DNA of 64,000 nucleotides from Sphingomonas sp. CCH21-G11. Lineage in GTDB: Bacteria; Pseudomonadota; Alphaproteobacteria; Sphingomonadales; Sphingomonadaceae. The notes beneath the pieces are model-generated. The model was not told where the DNA came from, made no database searches, and saw only the letters and a list, made by a program, of their open reading frames with translations. Shown piece by piece: positions 27,209 through 36,175 of this stretch. Each line of letters opens with the position of its first letter. Positions within the stretch are counted from its first letter, which is position 1. Made by a program: the position numbers and the translations under genes. The stretch spans positions 1 to 64,000 of the forward strand of contig NZ_LSHX01000042.1 of assembly GCF_001555965.1 (NCBI RefSeq), read 5' to 3'.

Positions 27209-27889
27209 TCAGCTTTCGAGCTGGAAGCGCACGGTCATCTCACGCCACGCCTCCACCGCGACGCCGTCGCGCGTCGCCGGGCGGAACCGCCAGTATCTGA
27301 GCGCGCGGTCGCGCGTCGCGTCGAAAAACGCATCGCTGGTCGCAAAGCTGCGCTCGACCGCCTTGACCCTTCCGTCGGTGCCGATCAGCACGCGCACCGT
27401 GACCCGTCCCTCGTTTTCCGCGAAGCGTTCGCGCGACGGATAGATCGGCTGGAAGGCGTCGGCATAGCGGGGATCCACCTGCGCATCGACGAACACCGGC
27501 GCCGGCTTGACCGGTTCGATCGCGGTGCCCGCGCCGGTGCCGGTGCCGCCTTCGATCCCGCTGCCCGGAAAGACATCGCCCGTCGGCGGCACCGCGTCGG
27601 TGTCGAGCAGATTGGGGCTGGGTTCGACCGGCTTGACGATCGGCTCGCGAATCATCGGCCCGGCGGGCGGCGCGGGGGTCTCGATCTTGCGCTCCACCGG
27701 CTTGGGCAGCGGTTCGGGCGGCACGGGGTCGAGCGGCACGAAGATCGTCTTCGTTGTGCGATCGATGATCTTCGTCGCGTCGACTGCACCGATCGCGATC
27801 ATCACCACGACCATGCCGCCACTCAGTGCGAACGCGCCGGCCAGCGCGACCGGATCGATCCGCTTTCTGCCCAGATAGCCTGCACCCAT
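27209..27889 (-). CDS. tonB: TonB-family energy transducer
   Basis: A 226-residue inner-membrane protein that passes the proton-motive force from ExbBD to outer-membrane receptors. It has a cytosolic MGAGYLGRKR start, one membrane helix (about 17-40, ALAGAFALSGGMVVVMIAIGA), a proline-rich spacer (PLDPVPPEPLPKPVERK, PAPPAGP) and a C-terminal TonB domain (YPSRERFAENEGRVTVRVLIG, then ALRYWRFRPATRDG). GGGAGA precedes ATG 27889. No exbB/exbD gene is adjacent. Confidence 0.9.
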   Translation of the reverse strand: MGAGYLGRKRIDPVALAGAFALSGGMVVVMIAIGAVDATKIIDRTTKTIFVPLDPVPPEPLPKPVERKIETPAPPAGPMIREPIVKPVEPSPNLLDTDAVPPTGDVFPGSGIEGGTGTGAGTAIEPVKPAPVFVDAQVDPRYADAFQPIYPSRERFAENEGRVTVRVLIGTDGRVKAVERSFATSDAFFDATRDRALRYWRFRPATRDGVAVEAWREMTVRFQLES

Positions 27890-28033
27890 CTTGCATCTCC
27901 CACGCCTCAAGGAAGTGCAATGTTACATCATCTCGTCATCCGATGATATAGAATTACATGACGCGCTGCAGCGTGGCAGTGGCGGTGCCCCCGGTTCGAC
28001 CAGGGTTACGCGGTGCGCGGCCGTACGCCGGGT

Positions 28034-29371
28034 CTAGCCGGCAGCGGCGGCGAGCCGCGCGATCGCGCGGTCACGACCGATTAGCGGCAGCAATTCGGCC
28101 ATGTCCGGGCCGTGTTCACGCCCGGTCAGCGCCAGGCGCAGCGGCAGGAACAGCGCGCGCCCCTTGCGCTCGGTTGCCGCCTTCAGCCCGGCGGTGAGCG
28201 CCGCCCAGGGCGCGTTCGACCAGTCGATCTCTCCCGCCATTTTGGCGGCGCGGCGAAGAAAGTCGCGGTCCGTTTCAGCCATCGCGCCGATCGCCGGCGC
28301 CGATTCGATCACGCGCCACCAGTCGGCGGCGTCGGCCACCCTTTCCAGATTGGGGCGGATCGCCTGCCACGCGGCCGCGTCCATCCCGTCGGGCAACCGA
28401 TGGCGGACGGCGGCATAGTCGAGCTGATGGATCAGCCGGGCGTTGAGCTGCGCCAGCTCCGCCTCGTCGAAGCGCGCGGGCGCACGTCCGAAGTGCGACA
28501 GGTCGAACTGCTCCGCCAGCGCCTCTGCACTGGCAAAGGGCCGGACCGGATCGCTGGTGCCAATCCGCGCGAGCAGCGACAGGATCGCCATCGGTTCGAT
28601 GCCGTCCAGCCGGAACTGGTCGCAGCCCAGCGAGCCCAGCCGCTTGGACAATTTGCCCTCCGCGCCGGTCAGCAGCGCGACATGCGCAAAGCGCGGGGGC
28701 GCGGCGCCCAGCGCGGCGAACATCTGCAGCTGCGCGGCGGTGTTGGTCACGTGATCCTCGCCGCGCACCACGTCGGTGATGCCCATGTCGATGTCGTCGA
28801 TCACCGAGGGGAGCAGGTAGAGCCACGACCCGTCGGCGCGGCGGACCACCGGATCGCTCATCAGCGCGGGGTCGAAACGCTGCTGCCCGCGCACGCCGTC
28901 ATCCCAGACGATCGGGCCGTCATGATTCATCCGGAAACGCCAGTGCGGACGCACGCCCTCGCCCTCCAGCCGCGCGCGATCGGCATCGCTCAGCTTCAGC
29001 GCGGCGCGATCATAGACGGGCGGCAGCCCGCGCCCGAGCTGCACCTTGCGCTTGAGGTCGAGTTCCTCGGGCGTTTCATAGGCGGGATAGACGTGCCCGG
29101 CCGCCGCGAGCTCGCGGAACCGCCGCTCGTAAAGCGCGAAGCGATCCGACTGACGCACTTCGGCATCCGGACGCATGCCCAGCCAGGCCAGGTCGTCGCG
29201 GATCGCCACGACATGGCCCTCGCGCGACCGTTCGGCGTCGGTATCGTCGATGCGCAGAAGAAAGCGCCCGCCCGCACGGCGCGCCGCCATCCAGTTGAGC
29301 AGCGCGGTGCGCAGGTTGCCGACATGCAGCTGCCCGGTCGGGCTGGGCGCGAAACGCGTGATGATCGTCAT
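28034..29371 (-). CDS. gltX: Glutamyl-tRNA synthetase
   Basis: A 445-residue class I aminoacyl-tRNA synthetase that charges tRNA(Glu). The Rossmann fold shows the HIGH-type motif in RFAPSPTGQLHVGN (residues 16-19), LLRIDDTDAERS, the DVVRGEDHVTN segment and a KMSKS variant GKLSKR. A helical anticodon-binding domain follows. Alphaproteobacteria commonly have two GluRS genes; from the sequence alone I cannot tell if this one is discriminating or also charges tRNA(Gln). It is divergent from prs, with a 265-base gap. Confidence 0.95.
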   Translation of the reverse strand: MTIITRFAPSPTGQLHVGNLRTALLNWMAARRAGGRFLLRIDDTDAERSREGHVVAIRDDLAWLGMRPDAEVRQSDRFALYERRFRELAAAGHVYPAYETPEELDLKRKVQLGRGLPPVYDRAALKLSDADRARLEGEGVRPHWRFRMNHDGPIVWDDGVRGQQRFDPALMSDPVVRRADGSWLYLLPSVIDDIDMGITDVVRGEDHVTNTAAQLQMFAALGAAPPRFAHVALLTGAEGKLSKRLGSLGCDQFRLDGIEPMAILSLLARIGTSDPVRPFASAEALAEQFDLSHFGRAPARFDEAELAQLNARLIHQLDYAAVRHRLPDGMDAAAWQAIRPNLERVADAADWWRVIESAPAIGAMAETDRDFLRRAAKMAGEIDWSNAPWAALTAGLKAATERKGRALFLPLRLALTGREHGPDMAELLPLIGRDRAIARLAAAAG

Positions 29372-29636
29372 GGGCGTGCGCTCTATGCCGCAGGCGTCCG
29401 CGCGGCAATTCGCAATTCAGCGCGCCGGGTGCGCAGTCCGTTCGCAGACCCGCCGCCCTCGGCCTTCCCTTGTTCTGTCTCCCTCCGTCACCCCGGCACG
29501 AGTCCGGGGTGACGAGGAGATACAGGTCGGGGCTTTGCGTGCCGAGCAAGGTCGCTCCCTGCCGCGCCCCCTTCCCGTCGCGTGAAAGCACGCTAAAGGG
29601 GGCGCAGACCCCAAACTGTCATGGAGACGCGTCGGC
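29372..29636. other. Divergent intergenic region gltX / prs
   Basis: A 265-base gap with promoters for two divergent genes. It contains one half-length copy of the dispersed inverted repeat (29487-29513). No operator or riboswitch was recognised. The prs end carries a GGAGAC Shine-Dalgarno-like stretch. Confidence 0.4.
29487..29513. repeat. Dispersed inverted repeat, copy B (half unit)
   Basis: GTCACCCCGG and CCGGGGTGAC form a perfect ten-base stem around a short loop. This is one stem-loop unit of the element found in full length at 22569, 44943 and 52109. It lies between the divergent gltX and prs. Confidence 0.8.
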
Positions 29637-30572
29637 ATGAAGCTGCTGGCCGGCAATTCGAACCCGCCCCTTGCCGAGGCGATCGCGGGCTATCTGGAAC
29701 TGCCGTTGACCGCGGCCAATGTGCGCCGTTTCGCCGACGAGGAAATCTTCGTCGAAGTGCTGGAAAATGTGCGTGGCGAGGATGTGTTCGTCCTCCAGTC
29801 CACCGCTTATCCCGCCAACGACAATCTGATGGAGATGCTGATCATGATCGACGCGCTGAAACGCGCGTCGGCCAAGCGGATCACCGCGGTCATCCCCTAT
29901 TTCGGCTATGCCCGCCAGGACCGGAAGCCGGGGCCGCGCACCCCGATCTCGGCCAAGCTGGTCGCCAATCTCATCACCGTCGCCGGGGCCGATCGCGTGC
30001 TGTCGGTCGACCTCCATGCCGGCCAGATCCAGGGCTTTTTCGACATCCCGACCGACAATCTCTACAGCGCGCCGGTGATGTCCGCCGACATCGAGACGCG
30101 CTTCGGCGACAAGAACCTGATGGTCGTCTCCCCCGATGTCGGCGGCGTGGTGCGTGCCCGCGCGCTCGCCAAGCGGCTCGGCAACGCGCCGCTCGCCATC
30201 GTCGACAAGCGCCGCGAGCGACCCGGCGAATCGGAGGTGATGAACATCATTGGCGACGTCGCGGGACGGTTCTGCGTCCTGATCGACGACATCGTCGATT
30301 CGGCCGGCACGCTCTGCAACGCCGCGGCGGCGCTGAAGGCGGCGGGCGCGGAAGGGGTCGTCGCCTATTGCACGCACGGCGTCCTGTCGGGCGGCGCGGT
30401 GGCGCGCGTCGATGCCTCGGCGCTCGAGGAGCTGGTCATCACCGATTCGATCGGCAACCATGCGATCGTCACCGGCGCGCAGCGGATCCGCCATCTGACC
30501 ATCGCGCCGCTGCTTGCCGAGGCGATCCGCCGCATCGCCGAGGAAGCGTCGGTCTCCAGCCTGTTCGATTAG
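29637..30572 (+). CDS. prs: Ribose-phosphate pyrophosphokinase
   Basis: A 311-residue PRPP synthetase (ribose 5-phosphate + ATP to PRPP + AMP), feeding purine, pyrimidine, histidine and NAD synthesis. Visible motifs: [28 protein letters not shown], the ATP loop [39 protein letters not shown] and the PRPP/ribose-phosphate loop [14 protein letters not shown]. The length is typical for class I enzymes. It is transcribed alone, convergent with the small membrane gene after crtZ, whose stop overlaps by 4 bases. Confidence 0.97.
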   Translation: MKLLAGNSNPPLAEAIAGYLELPLTAANVRRFADEEIFVEVLENVRGEDVFVLQSTAYPANDNLMEMLIMIDALKRASAKRITAVIPYFGYARQDRKPGPRTPISAKLVANLITVAGADRVLSVDLHAGQIQGFFDIPTDNLYSAPVMSADIETRFGDKNLMVVSPDVGGVVRARALAKRLGNAPLAIVDKRRERPGESEVMNIIGDVAGRFCVLIDDIVDSAGTLCNAAAALKAAGAEGVVAYCTHGVLSGGAVARVDASALEELVITDSIGNHAIVTGAQRIRHLTIAPLLAEAIRRIAEEASVSSLFD

Positions 30573-30958
30573 CCGCGGCCGGCGGTCAGCCGCAGCAGCA
30601 CCAGCACGCCCGCCGCCACGAACCCGGCCAACGCCAGCACGGCATAAGTCAGCGTTTCCAGCAGGCGCGCGATCCGCTCGATCGCGCCGTCGCGTGCGGC
30701 ACCCGACATCGCGACGGGCCGCTCGCCCGGCGACGGCGGCGTCGGCGCTGCATCTTCGTCCCCGGCACGCCCGTCGGTCAGCAGTGGCGCGTCGGGTGCG
30801 GAGGGTACCGGCATCGACACACTGTTGCCGGTGGCGCCTTCCCCGGCACCGACGGGTGTCGTCGCCGACAGCGACGCGATCGCCTGGATCAACGCAAAGG
30901 TGGCGAGCCCGCTGACGATCAGGAACAGCGTGCGCCCCAGCCAGTCGGCGATGCTCAC
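30569..30958 (-). CDS. Small two-helix membrane protein after crtZ
   Basis: A 129-residue protein of unknown function with two membrane helices (about 10-30, [17 protein letters not shown]; about 102-124, [18 protein letters not shown]) joined by a long polar Pro/Ala/Gly-rich segment. The start is GTG 30958, which overlaps the crtZ stop as GTGA, so the two are coupled. Its 3' end overlaps the convergent prs by 4 bases. No family is recognised. Confidence 0.72.
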   Translation of the reverse strand: MSIADWLGRTLFLIVSGLATFALIQAIASLSATTPVGAGEGATGNSVSMPVPSAPDAPLLTDGRAGDEDAAPTPPSPGERPVAMSGAARDGAIERIARLLETLTYAVLALAGFVAAGVLVLLRLTAGRG

Positions 30959-31485
30959 GCCTCGACTTCGTCCAGCACCGCCGGATTGACGCGCACCGGC
31001 GCGCGGACACCCGCGCGGCCACGCCGCTTCAGCTCGGCCTTCAGCGCCTCGGGCTTCGGCGCCCACAGGAATCCGAAGCTGACCGTGCCGTGCTTGGTCT
31101 CGACCGCATGGTGCAGCCGGTGGGCGGAGATGATCCGCTTCATATAGGCCGACTTCGGCAGATAGCGGTGGTTCAGCCGACGATGGACGATGATGTCGTG
31201 AAAGCCGAGATAGATCGCGCCATAGCCCGCGATTCCCGCACCGACCCATAGCGTCCATTCCGGCCAGCCGGCATAGACGCCACCCACCAGCAGCGTGATC
31301 GACGGGGTCGCGAACAGCACGAAATACAGGTCGTTCAGCTCCCAGTTGCCGGTGCGCGGGCGGTGATGGCTTTCGTGCAGGAACCAGCCCGGCCCGTGCA
31401 TCAGCCAGCGATGCGCGACATAGGCGAATCCCTCCATACCCAGGATGGTCGCGACGAAGATGAGAAGGCCGGTTGCGAGCTGCAT
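30955..31485 (-). CDS. crtZ: Beta-carotene hydroxylase (CrtZ-type)
   Basis: A 176-residue membrane di-iron hydroxylase of the fatty acid hydroxylase superfamily. The His clusters that bind the irons are all visible: H25RWLMH30, H37ESHH41, HDIIVHRR and HRLHH. Length and motif spacing match CrtZ, which adds hydroxyls at C3 of the beta-ionone rings to make zeaxanthin or its derivatives; sphingomonads use this for their yellow pigments. ATG 31485 was taken since it opens the first membrane helix. No other carotenoid gene is in the window. Confidence 0.92.
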   Translation of the reverse strand: MQLATGLLIFVATILGMEGFAYVAHRWLMHGPGWFLHESHHRPRTGNWELNDLYFVLFATPSITLLVGGVYAGWPEWTLWVGAGIAGYGAIYLGFHDIIVHRRLNHRYLPKSAYMKRIISAHRLHHAVETKHGTVSFGFLWAPKPEALKAELKRRGRAGVRAPVRVNPAVLDEVEA

Positions 31486-31540
31486 GAGCGCGATATAGCG
31501 ATGCCGTCCGATGAACGCGAGACGTCCTGAAGCCCGGGTG

Positions 31541-31843
31541 ATGCGTGTTGCCACGCTTGCGGCCGCGTTGCTCGCCCTGACCGGCTGTGCCGTCCCGGAG
31601 GCCCGGCTGCGCAGCGGGCTGCAACGCGCCGGGGTACGGCCGGCGCTCGCCGCCTGCATGGCCGAACGGATGGTCGACCGGCTGTCGCTCGCCCAGCTCG
31701 CGCGGCTCGGCGACCTGCCCGATGCTGACGAGTCGCGCGATGTCGGCGAATTTCTTCGCCGGGTGCGCGCATTGCGCGACCCCGAAATCCTTGCCGTTAC
31801 GTCAAGCTCGGCGGCGCTGTGCGCCACCGGCATCGCGCGCTGA
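31541..31843 (+). CDS. Small predicted lipoprotein
   Basis: A 100-residue protein with a lipoprotein signal (MRVATLAAALLALTGC, lipobox LTGC) and a short alpha-helical mature part with conserved-looking cysteines (ALAACMAERM, SSAALCATG). No known domain is recognised. The ATG at 31541 is used since it leaves a proper signal; an ATG at 31511 would place a polar stretch before it. It is divergent from crtZ, with starts about 55 bases apart, and precedes sucC on the same strand by 110 bases. Confidence 0.65.
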   Translation: MRVATLAAALLALTGCAVPEARLRSGLQRAGVRPALAACMAERMVDRLSLAQLARLGDLPDADESRDVGEFLRRVRALRDPEILAVTSSSAALCATGIAR

Positions 31844-31953
31844 TCGGGCCGGCGGACGCACGCGTCTTTCCCCCGGCACGGGTTTGATTCACGCCCGCCA
31901 CTGTGCTTTAGGCCACCGCAATCACCCGCGCTGATCGAGGAAGGCCGCACCCC

Positions 31954-33153
31954 ATGAACATCCATGAATATCAGGCCAAGGAACTGCTGGCGAAGTTCGG
32001 TGTGCCCGTGCCCGCCGGTCGTGCCGCGATGAGCGTCGAGGAGGCCGTGGCGGCATCGAAGAAGCTGCCGGGGCCGCTTTATGTGGTGAAGGCCCAGATC
32101 CATGCCGGTGGGCGCGGCAAGGGCAAGTTCAAGGAATTGCCGCCCGAGGCCAAGGGTGGCGTCCGCCTCGCCCGCACCGAGGACGAGGTGCGCGCGGCAG
32201 CGAGCGAGATGCTCGGCAACACGCTGGTCACGATCCAGACGGGCGAGGCCGGCAAGCAGGTCAACCGCCTCTACGTCACCGACGGCGTCGACATCGATCG
32301 CGAATTCTACCTCGCGCTGCTCGTCAACCGCGCCAGCGGCCGGATCGGCATGGTCGTTTCGACCGAGGGCGGCATGGACATCGAAACCGTCGCCCATGAC
32401 ACGCCGGAGAAAATCCACACGATCGACATCGATCCCGCGACCGGCTTCATGCCGCATCACGGCCGCGCCGTCGCCGCCGCGCTCGGCCTGACCGACGACC
32501 TCGCCAAGCAGGCCGCGTCGACCGCATCGAAGCTCTACGACGCGTTTCTGGGCACCGACGCCGCGCAGATCGAGATCAACCCTCTCGCGGTCACCACCGA
32601 CGGCAAGCTGATGGTGCTCGATGCCAAGGTCGGCTTCGATTCGAACGCGATGTTCCGTCACAAGGACCTGATGGACCTGCGCGACGAGACCGAGGAGGAC
32701 CCGGCGGAGCTCGAAGCCTCGAAATACGACCTCGCCTATATCAAGCTCGACGGCGACATCGGTTGCATGGTCAACGGCGCGGGCCTCGCCATGGCGACGA
32801 TGGACATCATCAAGCTCAACGGCATGTTCCCGGCCAACTTCCTCGACGTCGGCGGCGGCGCATCGAAGGAGAAGGTGACGGCCGCATTCAAGATCATCCT
32901 GAGCGATCCGGCGGTGAAGGGCATCCTGGTCAACATCTTCGGCGGCATCATGCGCTGCGACATCATCGCCGAAGGGATCGTCGCCGCGGCCAAGGAAGTG
33001 AACCTGTCGGTCCCGCTGGTCGTCCGCCTCGAAGGCACCAATGTTGAACAGGGCAAGGCGATCCTGGCCAATTCGGGCCTGGCAATCGTGCCGGCGAACG
33101 ACCTGGGCGATGCGGCACAGAAGATCGTGGCGGAAGTGAAGCGGGCGGCGTGA
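31954..33153 (+). CDS. sucC: Succinyl-CoA synthetase beta subunit
   Basis: A 399-residue TCA-cycle subunit (succinyl-CoA + NDP + Pi to succinate + CoA + NTP). The ATP-grasp part begins [20 protein letters not shown], has [13 protein letters not shown] and the metal site IEINPLAVT. The C-terminal CoA-ligase part has [31 protein letters not shown] and [21 protein letters not shown] lies upstream. The alpha subunit gene sucD, usually directly downstream, is missing here and must be elsewhere. Confidence 0.97.
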   Translation: MNIHEYQAKELLAKFGVPVPAGRAAMSVEEAVAASKKLPGPLYVVKAQIHAGGRGKGKFKELPPEAKGGVRLARTEDEVRAAASEMLGNTLVTIQTGEAGKQVNRLYVTDGVDIDREFYLALLVNRASGRIGMVVSTEGGMDIETVAHDTPEKIHTIDIDPATGFMPHHGRAVAAALGLTDDLAKQAASTASKLYDAFLGTDAAQIEINPLAVTTDGKLMVLDAKVGFDSNAMFRHKDLMDLRDETEEDPAELEASKYDLAYIKLDGDIGCMVNGAGLAMATMDIIKLNGMFPANFLDVGGGASKEKVTAAFKIILSDPAVKGILVNIFGGIMRCDIIAEGIVAAAKEVNLSVPLVVRLEGTNVEQGKAILANSGLAIVPANDLGDAAQKIVAEVKRAA

Positions 33154-33423
33154 ATGGGAATGGTCAGTGGCATTGCGTCCCTACTACTATTGACCGTCGC
33201 CATCATCGGCCCGATCGTCGTGTTGATTTTTGGCGCTCGTCTCGTGAAGTGGTTGCTCATCGCATTGTTCGTGGCAGGAACTGTCGGAATACCGCTGGCC
33301 GCCGCGAGTGAACCCGTTGAATTTCGAGGATCGGCACTCATCATAAGCGTGCTGATTTTCACTTTTGGACTTGTTGCAATTAACATCGCTGGCGCGTTGA
33401 AAGCGCCGAGGAGAGTGCAATGA
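33154..33423 (+). CDS. Small AT-rich membrane protein between sucC and etfB
   Basis: An 89-residue very hydrophobic protein with three membrane helices (about 7-27, 31-52, 64-82). No family is recognised. Its ATG follows the sucC stop with no gap, and its stop TGA overlaps the etfB ATG, so it is stitched into the sucC-etfB-etfA transcript. Base use differs from its neighbours: AT-rich third positions (TTGTTGATTTTTGG-like). It looks like a later insertion that kept the operon in frame. The close packing supports expression. Confidence 0.65.
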   Translation: MGMVSGIASLLLLTVAIIGPIVVLIFGARLVKWLLIALFVAGTVGIPLAAASEPVEFRGSALIISVLIFTFGLVAINIAGALKAPRRVQ

Positions 33424-34169
33424 AGGTGCTGGTGCCCGTCAAGCGCGTGCTTGACTATAACGTAAAGCCCCGAGTGAAGGCCGACGGGTCGGGCGTCGAC
33501 CTGGCCAACGTCAAGATGAGCATGAACCCCTTCGACGAGATCGCGGTCGAGGAAGCCATCCGCCTGAAGGAAAAGGGCGTGGCGACCGAGATCGTCGTCG
33601 TTTCGGTGGGCGAAGCCAAGGCCCAGGAAACGCTGCGCACCGCGCTCGCCATGGGCGCCGACCGCGCGATCCTGGTCACGCATGACGGCCCGGTCGAGCC
33701 GCTGGGCGTCGCCAAGCTGCTCGCCAAGATCGCGGCCGAGGAGGCGCCCGGCCTGATCATCCTGGGCAAGCAGGCGATCGACGACGACAACAACCAGACC
33801 GGCCAGATGCTGGGCGCACTGCTCGGCTGGGCGCAGGGCACGTTTGCCAGCAAGGTCGAGGTGAGCGGCGAGACCGTGGCCGTCACGCGCGAGATCGACG
33901 GTGGCCTCGAAACCGTATCGCTCAAGCTGCCGGCGATCGTTACCACCGACTTGCGGCTCAACGAACCGCGCTATGCCTCGCTGCCCAACATCATGAAGGC
34001 GAAGTCCAAGCCGCTCGCGCAGAAGACCCCGGCCGATTACGGCGTCGACCTGACCCCGCGGCTGACCGTCGTGTCGGTCGCCGAGCCGCCCAAGCGCCAG
34101 GCAGGCGTCAAGGTTGCCGATGTCGATGAGCTGGTGACGAAGCTGAAGGCGATGGGAGTGGCGAAGTGA
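33420..34169 (+). CDS. etfB: Electron transfer flavoprotein beta subunit
   Basis: A 249-residue ETF subunit that, with EtfA, takes electrons from acyl-CoA and other flavin dehydrogenases and hands them to ETF-quinone oxidoreductase. It begins [20 protein letters not shown] and includes [42 protein letters not shown] and the C-terminal arm that wraps EtfA. The length is typical. It overlaps the preceding small membrane gene and etfA by 4 bases each. Confidence 0.97.
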   Translation: MKVLVPVKRVLDYNVKPRVKADGSGVDLANVKMSMNPFDEIAVEEAIRLKEKGVATEIVVVSVGEAKAQETLRTALAMGADRAILVTHDGPVEPLGVAKLLAKIAAEEAPGLIILGKQAIDDDNNQTGQMLGALLGWAQGTFASKVEVSGETVAVTREIDGGLETVSLKLPAIVTTDLRLNEPRYASLPNIMKAKSKPLAQKTPADYGVDLTPRLTVVSVAEPPKRQAGVKVADVDELVTKLKAMGVAK

Positions 34170-35095
34170 AGACTCTGGTTCTGGTCGAACATGACGGTCA
34201 GTCCGTCAAGGATGCCACGCTCGCCGCGGTGACCGCTGCGGGCAAGCTGGGCGAGGTCCATCTGCTCGTCGCGGGCGAAAATGTCGGCGCGGTTGCCGGC
34301 GAAGCCGCGAAGATCGCGGGCGTCAGCAAGGTGCATGTCGCCGACGATGCGGCCTTTGGCCATGGGCTGGCGGAAAACGTCGCGCCGCTCGCCGCCGAGC
34401 TGATGGGCCATCACGACGTGTTCGTGGCCCCCGCCACCACCAGCGGCAAGAACATCGCGCCGCGCGTCGCCGCGCTGCTCGACGTCATGCAGATCTCCGA
34501 GATCCTGTCGGTCGAGGGGCCCGACACCTTCACCCGCCCGATCTATGCCGGCGCGGCGATCGCGACGGTCAAGTCGTCGGACGCCAAGAAGGTTATCACC
34601 GTGCGCGGCACCGCGTTCGACAAGGCCGCGCGCGAAGGCGGCAGCGCGGAGATCGAGAATGTCGCCTCCACCGGCGACAAGGGCCTGTCGAACTTCGTCT
34701 CCGCCGAGCTTGCCCAGTCGGCGCGGCCCGAGCTGACCAGCGCCAAGGTGATCGTCTCGGGCGGTCGCGCGCTGGGGTCGGAAGAGCAGTTCCACGCGCT
34801 GATCGATCCGCTCGCCGACAAGCTCGGCGCCGGCGTCGGGGCCAGCCGCGCGGCGGTCGACGCGGGCTATGCCCCCAACGACTATCAGGTCGGCCAGACC
34901 GGCAAGATCGTCGCCCCCGAAGTCTATGTCGCGGTCGGCATTTCGGGTGCGATCCAGCACTTGGCCGGCATGAAGGATTCCAAGACGATCGTCGCGATCA
35001 ACAAGGACGAGGACGCCCCGATCTTCCAGGTCGCGGACCTCGGCCTGGTCGGCGACCTGTTCAAGGTCGTCCCGGAGCTGACGGAGAAGCTGTAG
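34166..35095 (+). CDS. etfA: Electron transfer flavoprotein alpha subunit
   Basis: A 309-residue FAD-binding ETF subunit. The N-terminal Rossmann-like domain begins [20 protein letters not shown]. The FAD domain shows [56 protein letters not shown] and [20 protein letters not shown]. It is coupled to etfB by an ATGA-type overlap and followed by a series of stem-loops. No etf-QO gene is nearby. Confidence 0.97.
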   Translation: MKTLVLVEHDGQSVKDATLAAVTAAGKLGEVHLLVAGENVGAVAGEAAKIAGVSKVHVADDAAFGHGLAENVAPLAAELMGHHDVFVAPATTSGKNIAPRVAALLDVMQISEILSVEGPDTFTRPIYAGAAIATVKSSDAKKVITVRGTAFDKAAREGGSAEIENVASTGDKGLSNFVSAELAQSARPELTSAKVIVSGGRALGSEEQFHALIDPLADKLGAGVGASRAAVDAGYAPNDYQVGQTGKIVAPEVYVAVGISGAIQHLAGMKDSKTIVAINKDEDAPIFQVADLGLVGDLFKVVPELTEKL

Positions 35096-35106
35096 CCGAA
35101 GCGGCA

Positions 35107-35152
35107 GGTCGGCAACTCCGTTGCCGACCGTTGCGCGCAAAGCGAAGCGCGC
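35107..35152. other. Two stem-loops in the etfA 3' region
   Basis: The first hairpin is GGTCGGCAA-CTCCG-TTGCCGACC (35107-35129, nine perfect pairs). The second is GCGCGC-AAAGCGAA-GCGCGC (35133-35152). They lie between the etfA stop and the terminator hairpin at 35198. No T-tract follows either, so they are more likely RNA-stability or binding elements than terminators. Confidence 0.55.
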
Positions 35153-35197
35153 GTGCGGCGGCTCGGCCGGCCGGCGCGGCATCAAACCGCGACCGAC

Positions 35198-35227
35198 GAC
35201 GCGGGATTTATTCCCGCGTCGGTCTTT
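35198..35227 (+). terminator. Terminator after the sucC-etfBA operon
   Basis: GACGCGGGA and TCCCGCGTC form nine perfect pairs around the loop TTTAT, followed by GGTCTTTCC. This hairpin separates the operon from the HNH nuclease gene downstream. The T-tract is short, so efficiency may be moderate. Confidence 0.65.
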
Positions 35228-35259
35228 CCTTCTGAATCGGCGCATTACATGATGCCGCG

Positions 35260-36129
35260 GTGTCTCACGGCGTCTTCATCTACAAGGAAGGGTCGATCTA
35301 CGACGACTCGCCTGCCGTCCGATATCATTTCCCGAGACAGTATCTCGAACGCGCCCGGGCGTTTGTCGGCGATTGGATCGTCTATTACGAACCGATCAAA
35401 GAGCGTGCCTCTAGAGGATATTGGGCAGTTGCACGTGTAAGCGACATTACCTCTGACCCGTCGCAGCCCGGCATGTACTACGCGTGGATCGATCCCGGAA
35501 GCTTCCTTCAGTTCAGCACTTTCGTGCCCCGTATGATCAATGGGGAGATTGTTGAATCGGGTCTTGCAAATGCGCAGTGGTCTATCAGGCCTCTGTCGAA
35601 TGACGACTTTAGCAAAATAATCCGACTTGGCTTGCCCGATGAAGATGATTTGCTGCCTCGGGCAATGTGGTCCGACTCGAACACCTTGAAAGACAACCGG
35701 CTTGATTTTGATTTTGGAGATCGAGCCAGGCAATCGCGACTTCTTTCCAGACCGGTGCGCGATCGCGCCTTCAGGCGATCGGTATTGCGGGCTTATGGTG
35801 AGCGCTGCGCCATCACGGGCCTTAAGTTGATCAATGGCGGCGGCAGAGCCGAGGTAGAAGCGGCTCACATTCAATCAGTCGCGGATAATGGACCTGATAT
35901 GGTCGCAAACGGACTTGCCCTGTCAGGCACGATCCATTGGGCATTTGATCGAGGCCTCATTTCGCTCGACGACAGCCTGGAGATTATTGTTTCGAGGCAT
36001 ATCAACGACCGGGGCAGCATCGAAGCGTTGATCAACGCGGATGGCCACGCCCGGCTGCCCGCCGATATAAGGGAACGTCCGCATCCCGCCTTTTTGAAAT
36101 GGCACCGCGAACATTGTTTGAAACGATAG
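35260..36129 (+). CDS. HNH endonuclease with N-terminal EVE/PUA-like domain
   Basis: A 289-residue predicted nuclease. The N-terminal half (FIYKEGSIYDDSPAVRYHFP, AFVGDWIVYYEP, GYWAVARVSDI) resembles the EVE/PUA-like base-reading domain seen in modification-dependent restriction enzymes. The C-terminal half is an HNH_2-type nuclease: RCAITG (Cys183), EAAHIQSVADNG (His203), ANGLALSGTIHWAFDRG (Asn217, His226). The start is GTG 35260; nearby ATGs are out of frame. The gene is clearly AT-richer than its neighbours and stands alone with no methylase, which suggests transfer and a self-sufficient role such as cutting modified phage DNA. The function is inferred from domains only. Confidence 0.82.
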   Translation: MSHGVFIYKEGSIYDDSPAVRYHFPRQYLERARAFVGDWIVYYEPIKERASRGYWAVARVSDITSDPSQPGMYYAWIDPGSFLQFSTFVPRMINGEIVESGLANAQWSIRPLSNDDFSKIIRLGLPDEDDLLPRAMWSDSNTLKDNRLDFDFGDRARQSRLLSRPVRDRAFRRSVLRAYGERCAITGLKLINGGGRAEVEAAHIQSVADNGPDMVANGLALSGTIHWAFDRGLISLDDSLEIIVSRHINDRGSIEALINADGHARLPADIRERPHPAFLKWHREHCLKR

Positions 36130-36175
36130 GCGTGCGCCGATTGCAGCAGTTCGCCAGTCCCCAAGGAGTGCCGGC

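Noticed and set aside
27890-28033. FMN riboswitch ahead of tonB and the rib operon
   Set aside because: I looked for the conserved blocks of the RFN element and did not see them. The region only has AT-rich, partly palindromic sequence around ATGATATAGAATTACAT.
35107-35227. CRISPR-like or attachment-site reading of the stem-loop series near the HNH gene
   Set aside because: The three hairpins differ in sequence, so they are not repeats of an array. No integrase or direct-repeat att pair is nearby.
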